Counted from the stretch's first letter, positions 9,871-20,840 are shown. The stretch is 64,000 nucleotides of DNA from Emiliania huxleyi CCMP1516 (GCF_000372725.1 NW_005201732.1:328743-392742), one strand, 5' to 3'. Numbers and translations: made by a program. Notes: a model not told the origin generated them from the letters alone.

Positions 9871-12073
9871 GCGTGTGGCGGCGAGTGCGAGTCGTTGCGG
9901 CTGGAGAAGGAGCTGCTCGAGATGCGGCTCGATGCGATGGGGCAGCTGCTGCAGCTGCAGGACGAGGCGATGGGCCTCGGCGGGGCGGACGGCGCCGCCG
10001 AAGCGGGCGGCGAGGTCGTCGACCAAGGCGGGGAGGAGGAGGAGGGGGAGGGCGACGCACTAGCCGCCTCCTCGCTGCGGGCTTTGGCTGCGGGCTGGCG
10101 CGAGAAGGCGCGAGGGCGGGTGGCGCTCTCTCCCCCCCCGCCCGACCGCCACACTGCCAAGCCGCTCCCCTCCCTCCCCCTCCCTCCCCCTCCCCCCCCC
10201 CCCCCTCCTCCCCTCCCTCCCCGGTAGGCGCACGAGCAGCTGCTTCGCGCCCAGCGCGAGGGCCACTCGCGCAGGCGAGCCGTCGCGTACCTCGAGGGAG
10301 AGCTTCGCGAGGCGCTCGAGGAGAACGCACGCTTGCGCCGCGAGGCGGTCGAGGCCGAGGCGCGCTGTGAACGGCGTCTCTCCAGGGCGGGGCTGTGAAC
10401 AGCGTCTCTTCACACCTGCTGCTGTGAGTAGGCGCGCGTCGCCCTCTCCAAGGCGGAGCTGGCCGCGGAGGCGGCGGCCAGGCGCGCGTCCGGGTGCGAT
10501 GTCACGAGGTGTGAACAGCGTCTCTTCACGCGTGTCGCGGAGAACAGGCGTGCGGCAGAGTCCGAGGCGGCAAAGGTGAGCGGCGCGCACGCGGCCGCCT
10601 GCAGCGCCCTCGCCGAGCGGCAGAGCGAGGCGGGCGAGCTGCGCGGCGTGGCGGCGTCCCTCTGCCGCTCGCTGCGCGACGAGCTGCCCGCGGTCGTGGA
10701 GGCCGCGGCGGCGCGGCTCGCCGGCGCAGAGGGCCGCCTCGTGCCCCTCGAGGAGCGGCTCGAGTTTGCCTGCGGCCGGCTCGCCGCTCTGCCGGCCCTG
10801 CTGGCCGCCGCCAAGAGGACGGCCTCGCCCGTGCCTTCGCCGCCCTGCCCCGCCGCCGGTGCGTCGTGTGCGGAGGGGCCGCCGTCCGCGCCCCCCGCTT
10901 CGCCGCCCTCCGCCTCGCCATCCCCCGCCTCGCCGCCCTCCGCCTCGCCATCCCCCGCTTCGCCGCCCTCCGCCTCGCCGCCCTCCGCCTCGCCACACCT
11001 CGCCGCCGAGGTGGAGCGGCTCGCGGCGGAGCGGCGGGCGCTGCTGCGGCGGCTCGAGCGGCTCGGCGAGGAGGAGGAGGCGCGGGCCCGCGGCGTGCGC
11101 GGCGAGGCGGAGGCGCGCGTGATCGCCGCGCGCGGCGAGGCGGAGGCGGCGCTGGCGGAGGCGGAGGGGGCGCGGGAGGCGGCGGCGAGGCTGCAGCGAA
11201 GCGCCGAGGAGAGCGAGGCGCGGGCGGCGGCCGCCGAGGCGGCGGCGGCGGCGCATACGGCCGAGGCGCGGCGAGAGGCGGCGGAGGAGCGGTCGCGCGC
11301 CGAGGCGTGCCGCACGACGATGACGGAGGCGGTGGGCAGCTTGCAGGCGGAGCTGAGCAGCGCACGGCAGGCGGTGCAGCGGCTGGAGCGGCGAGCGGCG
11401 CGGGGCGCTGCCGAGGCGGAGGCGACGCAGGAGGCGCTGCTCGCGCGGCTGGCAGAGGCGGAGAGCAGGCACGACAGCGAGCGCGCTCTCGCTCGCGGGG
11501 CGGCGGAGGCGTCTGCCCAACAGGCGGCGCGGCGGGCGGAGGAGGCTGCGGCAGACGCGGCGAGGGAGGCGAGGTGCGCGCTCGAGGCGGAGGCCGCGCG
11601 GCTGCGGAGGGAGGCCGCGGCGGCGGAGCTCACGCACCGGTCGCTCGAGCGCGAGCTCTCGCGAGTGAAGGTGGGCGCCGCACTTGCTCCCGTGGCACGG
11701 CCGCCCCTCCCGACACCCCCTGGAGCTCGCCGCCACGCAGGCGCAGGCGGAAGAGGCTGCCCGCGCCCAGTCGGAGCTCCACGAGGGCAAGATCCGCTCG
11801 CGCGACGCGCAGCTCGCGACGGCGCGGCGCGAGCGCAACGCGCTGCTCGCGGCGCTGCGGACGGAGCAGCGCGCCAACGCCGCCAGCGCTGCCGCAGCAG
11901 AGGCACCAGCCGCACCGGCGACGCCCCAGCCGAGGCAGGCGGGTGGGAGGGCGGCGCCCACCACCGGGGCCGACGATTGTGGCGAGCGAAGCCGCCGCGG
12001 GCTCCTGTCCGCCGCCAAACTGGACGAGCTGCGCGCCCTCACCAGCAACTTGATGGCGACGGAGGCAGTGTGA
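8031..12073 (+). CDS. LRR and long coiled-coil protein, LRRCC1/VFL1-like
   Basis: Exon 1 (8031-8388) encodes SDS22-type leucine-rich repeats such as LSVLNLSHNEI and LTRLDLSHNRI. An 81-bp intron (8389-8469, GC...AG) splices to give LAGNPL, the usual last-LRR motif, and then a cap ending LLDGEPL. Downstream come a poly-Glu run (about 8660-8720), a poly-Gly run (about 9826-9870) and alternating Glu/Ala/Arg heptads over about 9607-12000. These are coiled coils split by short introns, e.g. the intron that ends GTAG at about 10226 and one at about 11669-11748. The stop is at 12071. N-terminal LRRs plus a long C-terminal coiled coil match the centriole/basal-body protein LRRCC1, known as VFL1 in Chlamydomonas. 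Assignment rests on architecture; several middle exon borders (8.9-10.57 kb) are uncertain. Confidence 0.55.
9228..9312. repeat. Minisatellite GGAGAGAGCACC(CC)
   Basis: Five tandem units of about 15 bp, with consensus CTCGGAGAGAGCACC, in a probable intron of the LRR/coiled-coil gene. Confidence 0.8.
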
Positions 12074-12499
12074 CGTGAGTGGGCCAGTGAGGAGCTTGTG
12101 AGTTTTGTGTTGGTGAGCGTTGTCTCCTGTGAAGCTGTGTAGAGGTGCGTGTACACGACCAGTACACTACCTCAGTCGCCAACACCGAACACGCACGACA
12201 CTCGGTAAAGGGTGTGTGGATGCTGGGTTGACGGAAATCGAGGGGGACGCGAGCGCTTTCGGTGGCATGCAGCTCTTTGCGCCTGAAGCCTGGAGAGCAG
12301 CTCCTCTGCTGCTCACACACTCTGCACAGTTGACACAGCCTGCTGTGCGGCTGCCACAGCTGTGGCAGCCATGGGCTCGCCCTCACTGGCCCTCAGTCAC
12401 TTGTGCTGCGGCTTGTGTGAGCGACACTGCTCGGCGACTGCCGGCACACTGTGAGACCTTGGGTGTGAGGTTAAACCACGCCACCAGCGCTTGGTCTCA

Positions 12500-13370
12500 C
12501 ATCGGGGGGGGTCTGACCCCCCCAGCAGCAGAGCGCTGCTGCTGGGGGGGGGGGGGGGGGTCCTGAGCGCTGCTGCTGGGGGGGGGGGCCCCACCCCCCC
12601 AGGAGAAAAAGGCAAGGACCCAGTTTTTTTTGGCGGCGGCCCCCCTTTAACCTTGGGTTGTGTTTGAACCTACCCTCGAGGCGGGTGTGTTCACCGCGCC
12701 TTCTAGCCCCGTTGGGAAANNNNNNNNNNNNNNNNNNNNNNNNNNNNNNNNNNNNNNNNNNNNNNNNNNNNNNNNNNNNNNNNNNNNNNNNNNNNNNNNN
12801 NNNNNNNNNNNNNNNNNNNTAAGAAAAAAAAAAAAACCACCCTATTCCACGGGGGAAAAAATAAGTGGCACAAAAAAAAATGGATTCCACCGGGGGGCCC
12901 CATATAACAACCGGGTTAAAGGGCGCGGGAAAAAAACCCCTCGGGGTACGCTAAACCCGACCCAAGGTTAAAGGGGGGCCCCCGCAAAGGAACCCGGGTC
13001 CTGCGCTCTGCTGCTGGGGGGGTCCCGACCCCCCCAGCAGCAGAGCGCACGGACCCAGCTCTCTTCGCCGCCGCCCCCCCTCCACCCTCGGCTCGTGTTT
13101 GAGCGTACGCTCGAGGCGGTTGTGTTCACCGCGCCTTCGAGCCCGGTTGGCAGTAGGAGGACCCGCCGGTGAGACCACTGATTTTGGTGCCGACCATAAA
13201 TTCTCACCACTGGAACACATGTGGACATGTACTTTACAGCTACAGCTGCTGTCTGTACAGAGATGCCAGCACCCCCCACTGCCACAGGCAGAGCGCTCCT
13301 GCTGGGGGGCGGGGGTCCGGACCCCCCCAGCAGCAGAGCGCTGCTGCTGGGGGGGGAGGTCGTCAGTACT
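12500..13370. repeat. G-tract palindromes and low-quality sequence flanking an assembly gap
   Basis: Palindromes CCCCCCAGCAGCAGAGCG / CGCTGCTGCTGGGGGGG occur at about 12515-12600, 13000-13045 and 13300-13360. One unit (about 12605-12719) recurs at about 13043-13155 on the other side of the gap. Its left copy is degraded by homopolymer runs and substitutions, and 12820-12970 reads like a corrupted reverse complement of the same unit. No gene is supported here. Confidence 0.6.
12720..12819. other. Assembly gap (100 N)
   Basis: Exactly 100 N, a conventional unknown-length scaffold join. Any frame read through it is spurious. Confidence 0.99.
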
Positions 13371-13495
13371 GCTACGCATATGTAATCGCCCAGAATGCAC
13401 AGATCGGCCATGTTATGTAAATACGCGCCCGCGATCCATAGTGCGTCGGCCAGACGTCGCGTATTTCGGTGTCGTGCCCGATCGGGGTGTGCCTC

Positions 13496-14415
13496 TCAAG
13501 GCGCGCTACGCCCCACGTACTACGCACACGCATTCCGGATTCGAGTGAGAAGTGGCGGCCGACGGGGGTTACGCCTCACGCATTACGCATACGTTTTACG
13601 CATTCGCACGCCCAAGGTGTCAGAGAGGGCCTACGCACCACGTACTACGCACACGCATTCCGGATTCGAGTGAGAAGTGGCGGCCGACGGGGGTTACGCC
13701 TCACGCATTACGCATACGTTTTACGCATTCGCACGCCCAAGGTGTCGGAGAGGGCCTCCGCACCACGTACTACGCACACGCATTCCGGATTCGAGTGAGA
13801 AGTGGCGGCCGGCGGGGGTTACGCCTCACGCATTACGCATACGTTTTACGCATTCGCACGCCCAAGGTGTCGGAGAGGGCCTCCGCACCACGTACTACGC
13901 ACACGCATTCCGGATTCGAGTGAGAAGTGGTGGCCGACGGGGGTTACGCCTCACGTATTACGCATACGTTTTACGCATTCGCACGCCCAAGGTGTCGGAG
14001 AGGGCCTCCGCACCACGTACTACGCACACGCATTCCGGATTCGAGTGAGAAGTGGTGGCTGACGGGGGTTACGCCTCACGTATTACGCATACGTTTTACG
14101 CATTCGCACGCCCAAGGTGTCCGAGAGGGCCTCCGCACCACGTACTACGCACACGCATTCCGGATTCGAGTGAGAAGTGGTGGCTGACGGGGGTTACGCC
14201 TCACGTATTACGCATACGTTTTACGCATTCGCACGCCCAAGGTGTCGGAGAGGGCCTCCGCACCACGTACTACGCACACGCATTCCGGATTCGAGTGAGA
14301 AGTGGCGGCCGACGGGGGTTACGCCTCACGCATTACGCATACGTATTACGCATTTGCACGCCCAAGGTGTCGGAGAGGGCTTGCGCACCACGTATTACGC
14401 ATACGTATTACGCAT
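13496..14415. repeat. Satellite array, 125-bp period, about seven copies
   Basis: The unit contains CACGTACTACGCACACGCAT, then CCGGATTCGAGTGAGAAGTG, then GGTTACGCCTCACGYATTAC. Landmarks recur every 125 bp (13552, 13677, 13802, 13927, 14052, 14177) with a few substitutions per copy. Because 125 is not a multiple of three, the short ORFs it creates shift frame at each copy and are not genes. The final copy degrades into TACGTATTACGCAT. Confidence 0.95.
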
Positions 14416-14430
14416 CCCCCCCCCAACCCC

Positions 14431-14740
14431 CTTTATGTGCGCGCACTGGCGCTGCCGCTCGGGCTGCCATAAGTTGGCTGGGGTTGTATGTGCGCTGGTA
14501 ACAACAGACTCGGGCATAGCCCTCGACAGCCACCCCCTAACCCCCCTCCCCCCCCCCCTTATGTGCGCGCACTGGCGCTGCCGCTCGGGCTGCCATAAGT
14601 TGGCTAGGGTTGTATGTGCGCTGGTAACAACAGACTCGGGCATAGCCCTCGACAGCCACCCCCTAACCCCCCACCCACCCCCCTTTATGTGCGCGCACTG
14701 GCGCTGCCGCTCGGGCTGCCATAAGTTGGCGCTGCCGCTA
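14431..14740. repeat. Second tandem repeat, about 126-bp period, 2.5 copies
   Basis: Units start at about 14431, 14558 and 14683 with CTTTATGTGCGCGCACTGGC, then GCTGCCATAAGTTGGC, then AACAACAGACTCGGGC and a C-rich spacer. The array directly adjoins the 125-bp satellite and ends at the 3' end of the AP2 gene. Confidence 0.85.
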
Positions 14741-15412
14741 GGGCTGCTGCATAATCATGAGCCTGTCTCCAAACACCTCTCCGACGCGCTCGACTATAGT
14801 CCAAATTGGACGGTGGACTATATGTCGATTGGCGGCCATTTGCTCAGGCGTCAAAATGCTGAGCTCGTACGCTGGCAGCTCCGCAGAGGTTGAGGACGGC
14901 GGTGGCGGCGCGGTGAGATCGCTGGTGTCCCTGCCCGCCTCCCTGCGGGCGTAGAAGAGCGCCGCCTCCTCGGCGGTGGCGAACCAGCCGAGGGTGACCT
15001 GCTTGCCGCCAATCATCACCTTCAGCTGGTACTTCTTGCTGCCTTGCTGCTTCGGGCGGCAGCAGACGCCTTTATAGCCGGTGTTGCTGCTGCTACTGGC
15101 GGTGAGGGTGAGGCCCTCCCTCTCCGCCTGCCGTATCGCCTCGGCGCCAGCGGGAGTGGGAGCGGGGCGAGGCTGCAGCAGCGTGGCGGCGTCGGCGCGG
15201 CCGTACTCTGACCGAGCGTAGGCGGTGGCCGCCTCTTCGACGGTGTCGAAGTAGCCGAGGTGGACACCCTTGCCGCCAGCATTCGCCTCCGCCTTGAACT
15301 TCTTGCTGCTGCGGCTGAAGGTCACGTTCTTGTAGCCAGTCGCACTGTCCTTGCGGACGGCTGGGATCAGCGCGATGCGTTCTGTCGCTGCGGTCCGCGG
15401 CGGGGCCATCAT
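14738..15412 (-). CDS. Double AP2-domain protein
   Basis: An intronless frame of about 224 residues. The start is ATG at 15412 (MMAPPRTAAT) and the stop TAG is at 14738. Two AP2/ERF-like DNA-binding domains are visible: TGYKNVTFSRSSKKFKAEAN ... GYFDTVEEAATAYARSEYG and TGYKGVCCRPKQQGSKKYQL ... GWFATAEEAALFYARREAG. Both have the YKGV start, a basic strand and the EEAAxxYA helix typical of the family. Such proteins are transcription factors in plants, and in algae also occur in mobile or expanded families. The gene is boxed in by tandem repeats on both sides, which fits a mobile or recently copied gene. Its target DNA is unknown. Confidence 0.85.
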   Translation of the reverse strand: MMAPPRTAATERIALIPAVRKDSATGYKNVTFSRSSKKFKAEANAGGKGVHLGYFDTVEEAATAYARSEYGRADAATLLQPRPAPTPAGAEAIRQAEREGLTLTASSSSNTGYKGVCCRPKQQGSKKYQLKVMIGGKQVTLGWFATAEEAALFYARREAGRDTSDLTAPPPPSSTSAELPAYELSILTPEQMAANRHIVHRPIWTIVERVGEVFGDRLMIMQQP

Positions 15413-15540
15413 GCAACGGACGCACGTAGATTCGCAAAACTTTGACAATTGGGATTCGTATTCGATTGAAACAAGGCTGGCGTGGCCTGAAATCATTTGC
15501 CAGGCAATCATCTGTTTTGGCGAGCACAAAAAGAAAAATA

Positions 15541-16020
15541 CGTAATGCGTAATGCGTATGCGTGATACGTAAGGGGGGGGGGGGGGCTTGGGGGCGCGCG
15601 CGGGCGAGATACATAATCCGTAAACGTGAGACGTGGTACGTAAGGCACCCGCCGCGCGGGCCATTGCACCGTCCCCCGGGCAAAGCTTTGCGGTGAAAAG
15701 GACGTATGCGTAATGCGGATACGTGATACGTCGAAGACGCCCCGCCCCCCCGCGGGCCGCGGCGCACCGGCGGAGATCCATAATCCGTATACGTGACACG
15801 TGGTACGTATGAGGCAACCACAGGGCCATCGCACCGTCACGCACGCGATGATTACGTGTATGTATTGACGTTTTCTATTTATTTTTGAAGGGGGAGGCGT
15901 TCGACGGGCTGCGTAATGCGACGCATTTGGACTGGCAAGTGACGTACACGCACCGAGTTTACGTATTCCCGAGAGGGCGTAATGTGATGCGTATGCATAT
16001 GGGCCTCCGTGCATATGCGT
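15541..16020. repeat. TACGTAATGCG-type degenerate repeats upstream of the AP2 gene
   Basis: Many short copies of GTAATGCGTATGCGTGATAC and CGTATACGTGACACGTGGTA appear. They are the reverse complement of sub-motifs in the 125-bp satellite at 13.5-14.4 kb. The AP2 gene therefore sits between inverted arrays of related sequence. Confidence 0.65.
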
Positions 16021-16310
16021 AGCAGTACTGACGACGATTGGCTGGGGGGGGGGGTCGGCCATGGCTTTAGATGTGCAGGGGGGGACCGAGCCAGTGTGCG
16101 GCCGCTCAAATGGGGGACATGGTGTGTGTGGGCAATGTGCGGCCGCTCCATCACTAACAACCAAACTCTCTGCACTCTGGTCTCTCTCAGTCTCTCACAC
16201 ACTCGAGAGAAGAACGAGACACCATAAAATAAACCGAGTTTTGCGCGCAAACAACAGAAGGTCCTGCACGCCCGCGGCGCGTCACGCGTGTTAAAGCCGT
16301 AGCGTCCGTC

Positions 16311-19300
16311 TCACACCTCGAGCTCAACCTCAAGCGGCATCTCTGCGAGCTGCATTTCGCCTCGCCTCGCCTTGCGGCGCGCTCCCCCGGCCCGCGCGCC
16401 CCTCTTGCTCGGCTGCTTGCCGAGGATGGCCTCGTTCTTGGCCCTCCGCGCGGCGTTCGCCTCGGCCTCGGTTCGGATGCCGCTCACGTCGAAGGTGTAG
16501 AGGAGCTTGTACAGGAGTACCTTGCAGACGTCTTGGATGAGGAACCACACCAGCGTGAAGGCCCACGTGAAGAGCACGTGCTCGAGGCCGAGGCCGATCA
16601 GCTGGCTGTCGGGCTCCTGCAGCGCGAGCGAGTCGGGATGCATGTTTGTGGCGACGAGCCCTCTCGAATCGAAAGGGACGAGAGCGTGGGATGCAATGGA
16701 GGGCGGGGGCAGAGTGCGCGTCTCATCTCTCGAGTGCAACGCCCGGGGAGACCTGCACCCGGCGTCTAGGGGCTGGCTCCTGCGCGTCGAGATCTGCCCT
16801 CTCGTCGTACCGCTCGGCCGGGAAGGGCCACCTGACCGCGAGGCCGGTCGAGGCGAGGGTGGCGACCGAGGCGGCGGCGAAGACGATCTTGGAGGGGGCG
16901 CGCGTGAAGAAGAAGGACTGGGTGCGCGCGGCGAAGATCGTCCACCAGTCGCTCAGCGAGATCTTGAGGTACATCATGGCAACCACCTAACAATCAATGT
17001 CCCCCTCAACAGGCGCACGCACATAGGACCACCTGAGGGAGTGAGGAGCAGGGCTGGAGGAGGGAGAGGCGGCCATGAGGCAAGGAGGCGGCCCTGCGGG
17101 GAGGGAGGGGGGGGGGGGGGGGGGGGACCTTCCCGTACAAAAGCGACTCGCGCACGCCCATCCGGCGGATGGGCGAGCCCGGGTCCTCGGAGGAGAGGGC
17201 CCAGTGCAGCAGCAGCAGCGACGAGCCGCACGCGACGAGGCCGATCCAGCCCGCGACGAGGAAGAGGGCGGGGAGGTTCCAGCGCTCGGGGAGGGGCGAG
17301 GGGACGACGTGGTCGTACGCGATCGAGATGATGGTCGCGTCGTTGAGGATCACGATCACCACGAGGGCGACCACGGGCAAGTTGAAGGTGGAGGGGATCG
17401 CGAGCCCGACCTGTGTGCGAGGGGACCTGTGTGCGCGCAGACGGCGGTGCGGGTGTGCGGGGTGCTTCCACAAGTGCGCTCGAGGGTCGCAGGGCCGGGA
17501 GAAGAGGGTGGGTGTGGGCACGAGCGGGCAAGCGGGCTGCAGCGGGACAAGCGGCCGGCAGGTGTGCGGCGGAGGGGGGGGTGCGGCAAGGTGCGCGGCG
17601 CTGGCGGGCCTCCGCGTCGCTCATGCGGAAGCCGTAGCTGCACTGGACGCCGCCGCAGGTGGTGGAGTCGTCGGTTCCGCTGCCAAAGTCGCCGATGTCG
17701 CTGTAGCTGCATTGGACGGCGCTGCAGGCGGAGTCGCCGCCGCCGGGTCCGCTGCCAAGGTCGGCGGTGGGGAGGGGGTAGACGTTAGGGTGGCCGGGCA
17801 GCAGCTGGTGCGCGGCGTCGTACTGCTGGGGGTGGAAGGCGAAGACGGCGACGAAGAAGAAGAGGAGCAGCTGGAAGGTGCACGCGACGCGGTAGATGAC
17901 ATAGTTCTTCATCCGCTGGAAGATGCAGCGCGCAATCACGATCGCGTCGACGATGACCGACAGGCCCGGCTCGGTGAGGACGAGGTCGGACGCCGCGCGC
18001 GCCGCGTCGGTCGCGCCCTCCACCGCGATGCCCACGTCGGCCTTCTTGAGGGCGGGCGCGTCGTTGACGCCGTCGCCAGTCATACCCACCGAGTGGCCGC
18101 GCTGGCGCAGCGCCTCGACGATGAGGAACTTGTGCTCGGGGAAGACCTGCGCGAACCCGTCGCTCTTTTCGATCATCGCGCCGTAGTCGCGGCCGAGCGT
18201 GCGTGGCACCTGCGGGAAGAGTCGCGGGCAGGTCAGTCACGGCACACGTTGTGCATGTTGGGCGCACCGCCACAGCCTCGCAAACACTGCACCCCTCTCC
18301 TCCCTCCCCTCTCTCCCCTCGGTGCGCCGAGGACCGTGTCTGGTGTTTGCGAGGCGACTCGGAGGTGTGTGTCTGGGAGGCGTGCAGGGGTAAGCGGCAC
18401 CTCCTCGCCCGGCAAGATGGTCGGCAGGCTGTCCGACGCGCCAATCTCGTCGCCCATGCCCAGGGCGCGCGCCGTCTCGCGCGCGATGGCACCGTGGTCG
18501 CCGGTAATCATTTTGACGACGACGCCCTGCTGCATCGCGCGCTCGATCGTCCGCTTCGTGTCTGGCCTCGGCGGGTCGAGGAAGGTGAGCATCCCGACCA
18601 TCTCCATCCCGCACCCCTCGGGCCTCCTCGCGACGGCGAGCGCGCGGATGCCGCGCTGCGCCAGCTCCTCCACCTTCGCGGCGAAGACGGCGCCGATGGA
18701 GGAGCGGTTGGCTTCGTCGCACAGCCGGAGGACCACGTCGGGCGCCCCCTTGACGACGTCGAAGACGCCACCGTCTGGGCCGCGCAGCGTCGCCTCGGTG
18801 CGGCGCAGCTTCGGGTCGAACGGTGTGAAGTCGAGCTGCTCGTGCCTGTCGAGGCTCGCGGTGTCGAGGCACTCTGCCCCCAGGACGAGCGTGTCGAGCG
18901 CGTCCTTGGGAGGCTCCTTCCAGCGGGTGGCGAGGGCGGCGAGGGCGAGGATGGCCGCGTCGTCTGCGCCCTTTGCGTACGAGAGCACCTCCTGCAGCAC
19001 CATCTTGTTGAGGGTGAGTGTTCCCGTCTTGTCGGAGCAGAGGACGGTCATTCCGGCGAGCTGCTCGATCGACGCGAGCCGCGCGACGATCGCCTTCTTC
19101 GCGGCGAGGAGGCGCGAGCCGAGTGCCATCGTCGCCGTGCAGACCACCTGCATCGCGATCGGGATGGAGGTGTGAAGAGGAAGGTGTGAAGAGGAAGGTG
19201 TGAAGAGGAGGTGTGAAGAGACCACCTGCATCGCGATGGGGATGGAGGCGACGAGCAGCACGGCGCCGAACGAGACGGCGGGCCAGACCCCGTAGCCCTC

Positions 19301-20483
19301 TCCGTCGAAGGTGAGGGAGAGGTAGGTGACGGCGGCGGTGACGAGGAGGGAGGAGAAGAGGAGGAGCGCGCGCGTGATGCGCAGGATCACCTTTTGGAAG
19401 TTGCCCACGTCGTGCGTCGACCCGATCAGCGCCGCCGTCTTGCCGAAGAATGTGTTTACGCCCGTGTGCGCCACCAGCCCCTCCGTCTCGCCAGACACGA
19501 TCGTCGAGCCCATCTTGACCAGGCTTCCCTCGCCGAGGGAGACAGGGAGCGACTCGCCAGTCAGCGCCGCCTGGTCTACCTGGACCTGCATCCCGCGACC
19601 CAAGAGGATGTCGGCGGGCACGTTTGCGCCGGCGGCGAGGGCGACACGGTCTCCCGGGACGAGTTGGGAGGCGTCTGCCTTGCGCCACGCGCCTGCCCGC
19701 TTGACCTGCGCCTCGGGCTTGAGAGACGCCTGGCGGCGGGGCGAGGGAGGGCGCGGGTTGGAGAGCACAGGGGCGGCGCGGGGAGAGGAGGAGGGGGGGT
19801 GGGGGAGAGGTCAGCTCTTGTGCGCACCTTGAGGGCGGCGACGGCGTCGCCGGCGCGCATGTCCTCGAAGAAGCCGACGAAGCCGTTGAGGAGGAGCAGC
19901 GCGGTGAGGGTGCTCATGTCGGGCCACTCCTGCACGGCGCGCAGAGTATGCGGTGTCTCTGGGCTCTCTGGCGCAGGCGTCGGAGGAGAGACGGCGTCGC
20001 TCTCTCTGTGGGCGATCGCAGGGAGGGAGACTGGCAATGTGGAGGGGAGGGTCGCGGCGGAGCCGAGAGTATTGAGGTGCCGGGCGCGTGCGCACGGCGG
20101 GGTGGGAGGTGCGGCGGGCGGCGGGCGGCAGGCGGCGGCGGCGGCGGCGGGCGGCGGGCCGGCGGCGGTGGTGGCGGCGGCGGCGGCGGCGCCTGCAGCA
20201 GGCCCTCGATGATGATGGCAATAATGATGGTGCCGGGCATGATGCCGGTGAAGTGAGACAGGAATATACGCCACTTGGGCGTGCGCAGGTCCGGCAGCTC
20301 GTTCCGCCCATGCTGCAGCAGCCTGCGCGCCGCCTCCTCCTCAGAGAGCCCGTCTTCGCCCGTCTGGAGGTCGAGCCGGTGCTTCAGAGCCGAGTCCTCC
20401 GAGGCGGTCTGGAGGTCCTCTGGCTCGTCAGCCTCGTCAGCGGGAGCCTGGTTGTCCCGGTCGAGCAGCGGTGGCTTGCACAT
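16311..20483 (-). CDS. P-type plasma-membrane H+-ATPase (type IIIA)
   Basis: Eight exons: 20483-20193, 19929-19828, 19729-19227, 19148-18401, 18209-17610, 17410-17129, 16986-16753 (end uncertain) and 16616-16311, about 1021 residues. Hallmarks: TGES in the A-domain, CSDKTGTLT with the phosphorylated Asp (about residue 338), MITGDHG, and [19 protein letters not shown] (about 593). In M6, [12 protein letters not shown] keeps the Asn-Asp pair needed for proton transport in plant and fungal pumps. Exon joins restore family sequence: [36 protein letters not shown]. Introns 1 and 5 start with GC, introns 2-4 and 6 with GT. Intron 3 (19149-19226) is a tandem duplication of exon sequence. The pump energises the plasma membrane or a vacuole. 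The exon 5 insert rich in Cys and Gly before M6 is unusual. Confidence 0.9.
19149..19226 (-). other. 78-bp intron coincident with a tandem duplication (H+-ATPase)
   Basis: On the minus strand ATCGCGATGCAG|GTGGTCT occurs at both ends, 78 bp apart. The duplicated exon segment is about 31 bp and the filler is a GAGGAAGGTGTGA minisatellite. Removing one period restores the pump motif [18 protein letters not shown]. Retention would add 26 residues without a stop. Confidence 0.85.
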
Positions 20484-20587
20484 TCCGACGGCGACGATCT
20501 CGCACAGCGGCGCAAAAACGCAGCACCCCTGGGCACAGAATCTACACCCGGCGCTGTTCACATAAACGCACAACTCCGGGCGCTGTT

Positions 20588-20700
20588 CACAGCCTTGTTA
20601 TGAGAAGAAAATACCTGAGTGTGTGAGTGTGAAAGAAAATACGTCCTATGGCGCTATGCGCTGTCTGTGAGAGGTTGAGGCGCGAGCCCTGGAGGCCTGC
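20588..20700 (-). repeat. Interspersed repeat R1, inverted copy
   Basis: The reverse complement of the block at 2540-2637: CAGCCTTGTTATGAGAAGAA, GTCCTATGGCGCTATGCGCT and the GAGGTTGAGGCGCGAGCCCT end. It lies just upstream of the H+-ATPase start, so it may carry part of the promoter or 5' UTR. Confidence 0.8.
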
Positions 20701-20737
20701 ACCCCACTCACAGTTATTTTTATGGTGTTGCTCGGGG

Positions 20738-20840
20738 CATAGCAGCCCATAACATGTTATGGGTGTTATGGGTGTTATCGTGTTATGGGGCCCGGCCCCG
20801 TAACACCCATAACACCCATAACATGTTATGGGCTGCTATG
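20738..20840. repeat. Long hairpin of GTGTTATG units
   Basis: Left and right arms of about 46 bp, both reading CATAGCAGCCCATAACATGT inward, flank a short GC-rich centre (GGGGCCCGGCCCC). The palindrome is near perfect. The arms are themselves made of GTTATGGGT repeats. Confidence 0.9.

Noticed and set aside
7991..12156. Two very long minus-strand ORFs opposite the LRR/coiled-coil gene
   Set aside because: Composition is Arg/Pro/Ser-rich shadow of GC-rich coding DNA; the plus strand carries LRRs, heptads and consistent splice joins.
12471..12971. ORFs spanning the first gap
   Set aside because: They read through 100 N and corrupted sequence; no domain is visible.
13496..14415. CRISPR-like appearance of the regularly spaced repeats
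   Set aside because: The whole 125-bp unit is repeated with no unique spacers and the DNA is eukaryotic; it is a satellite.
19576..20311. Pro-rich ORFs within the H+-ATPase locus
   Set aside because: They are read-through of intron 1, whose (GCC)n repeats give poly-Pro; splicing at GLLQ|EWPD restores the pump sequence.
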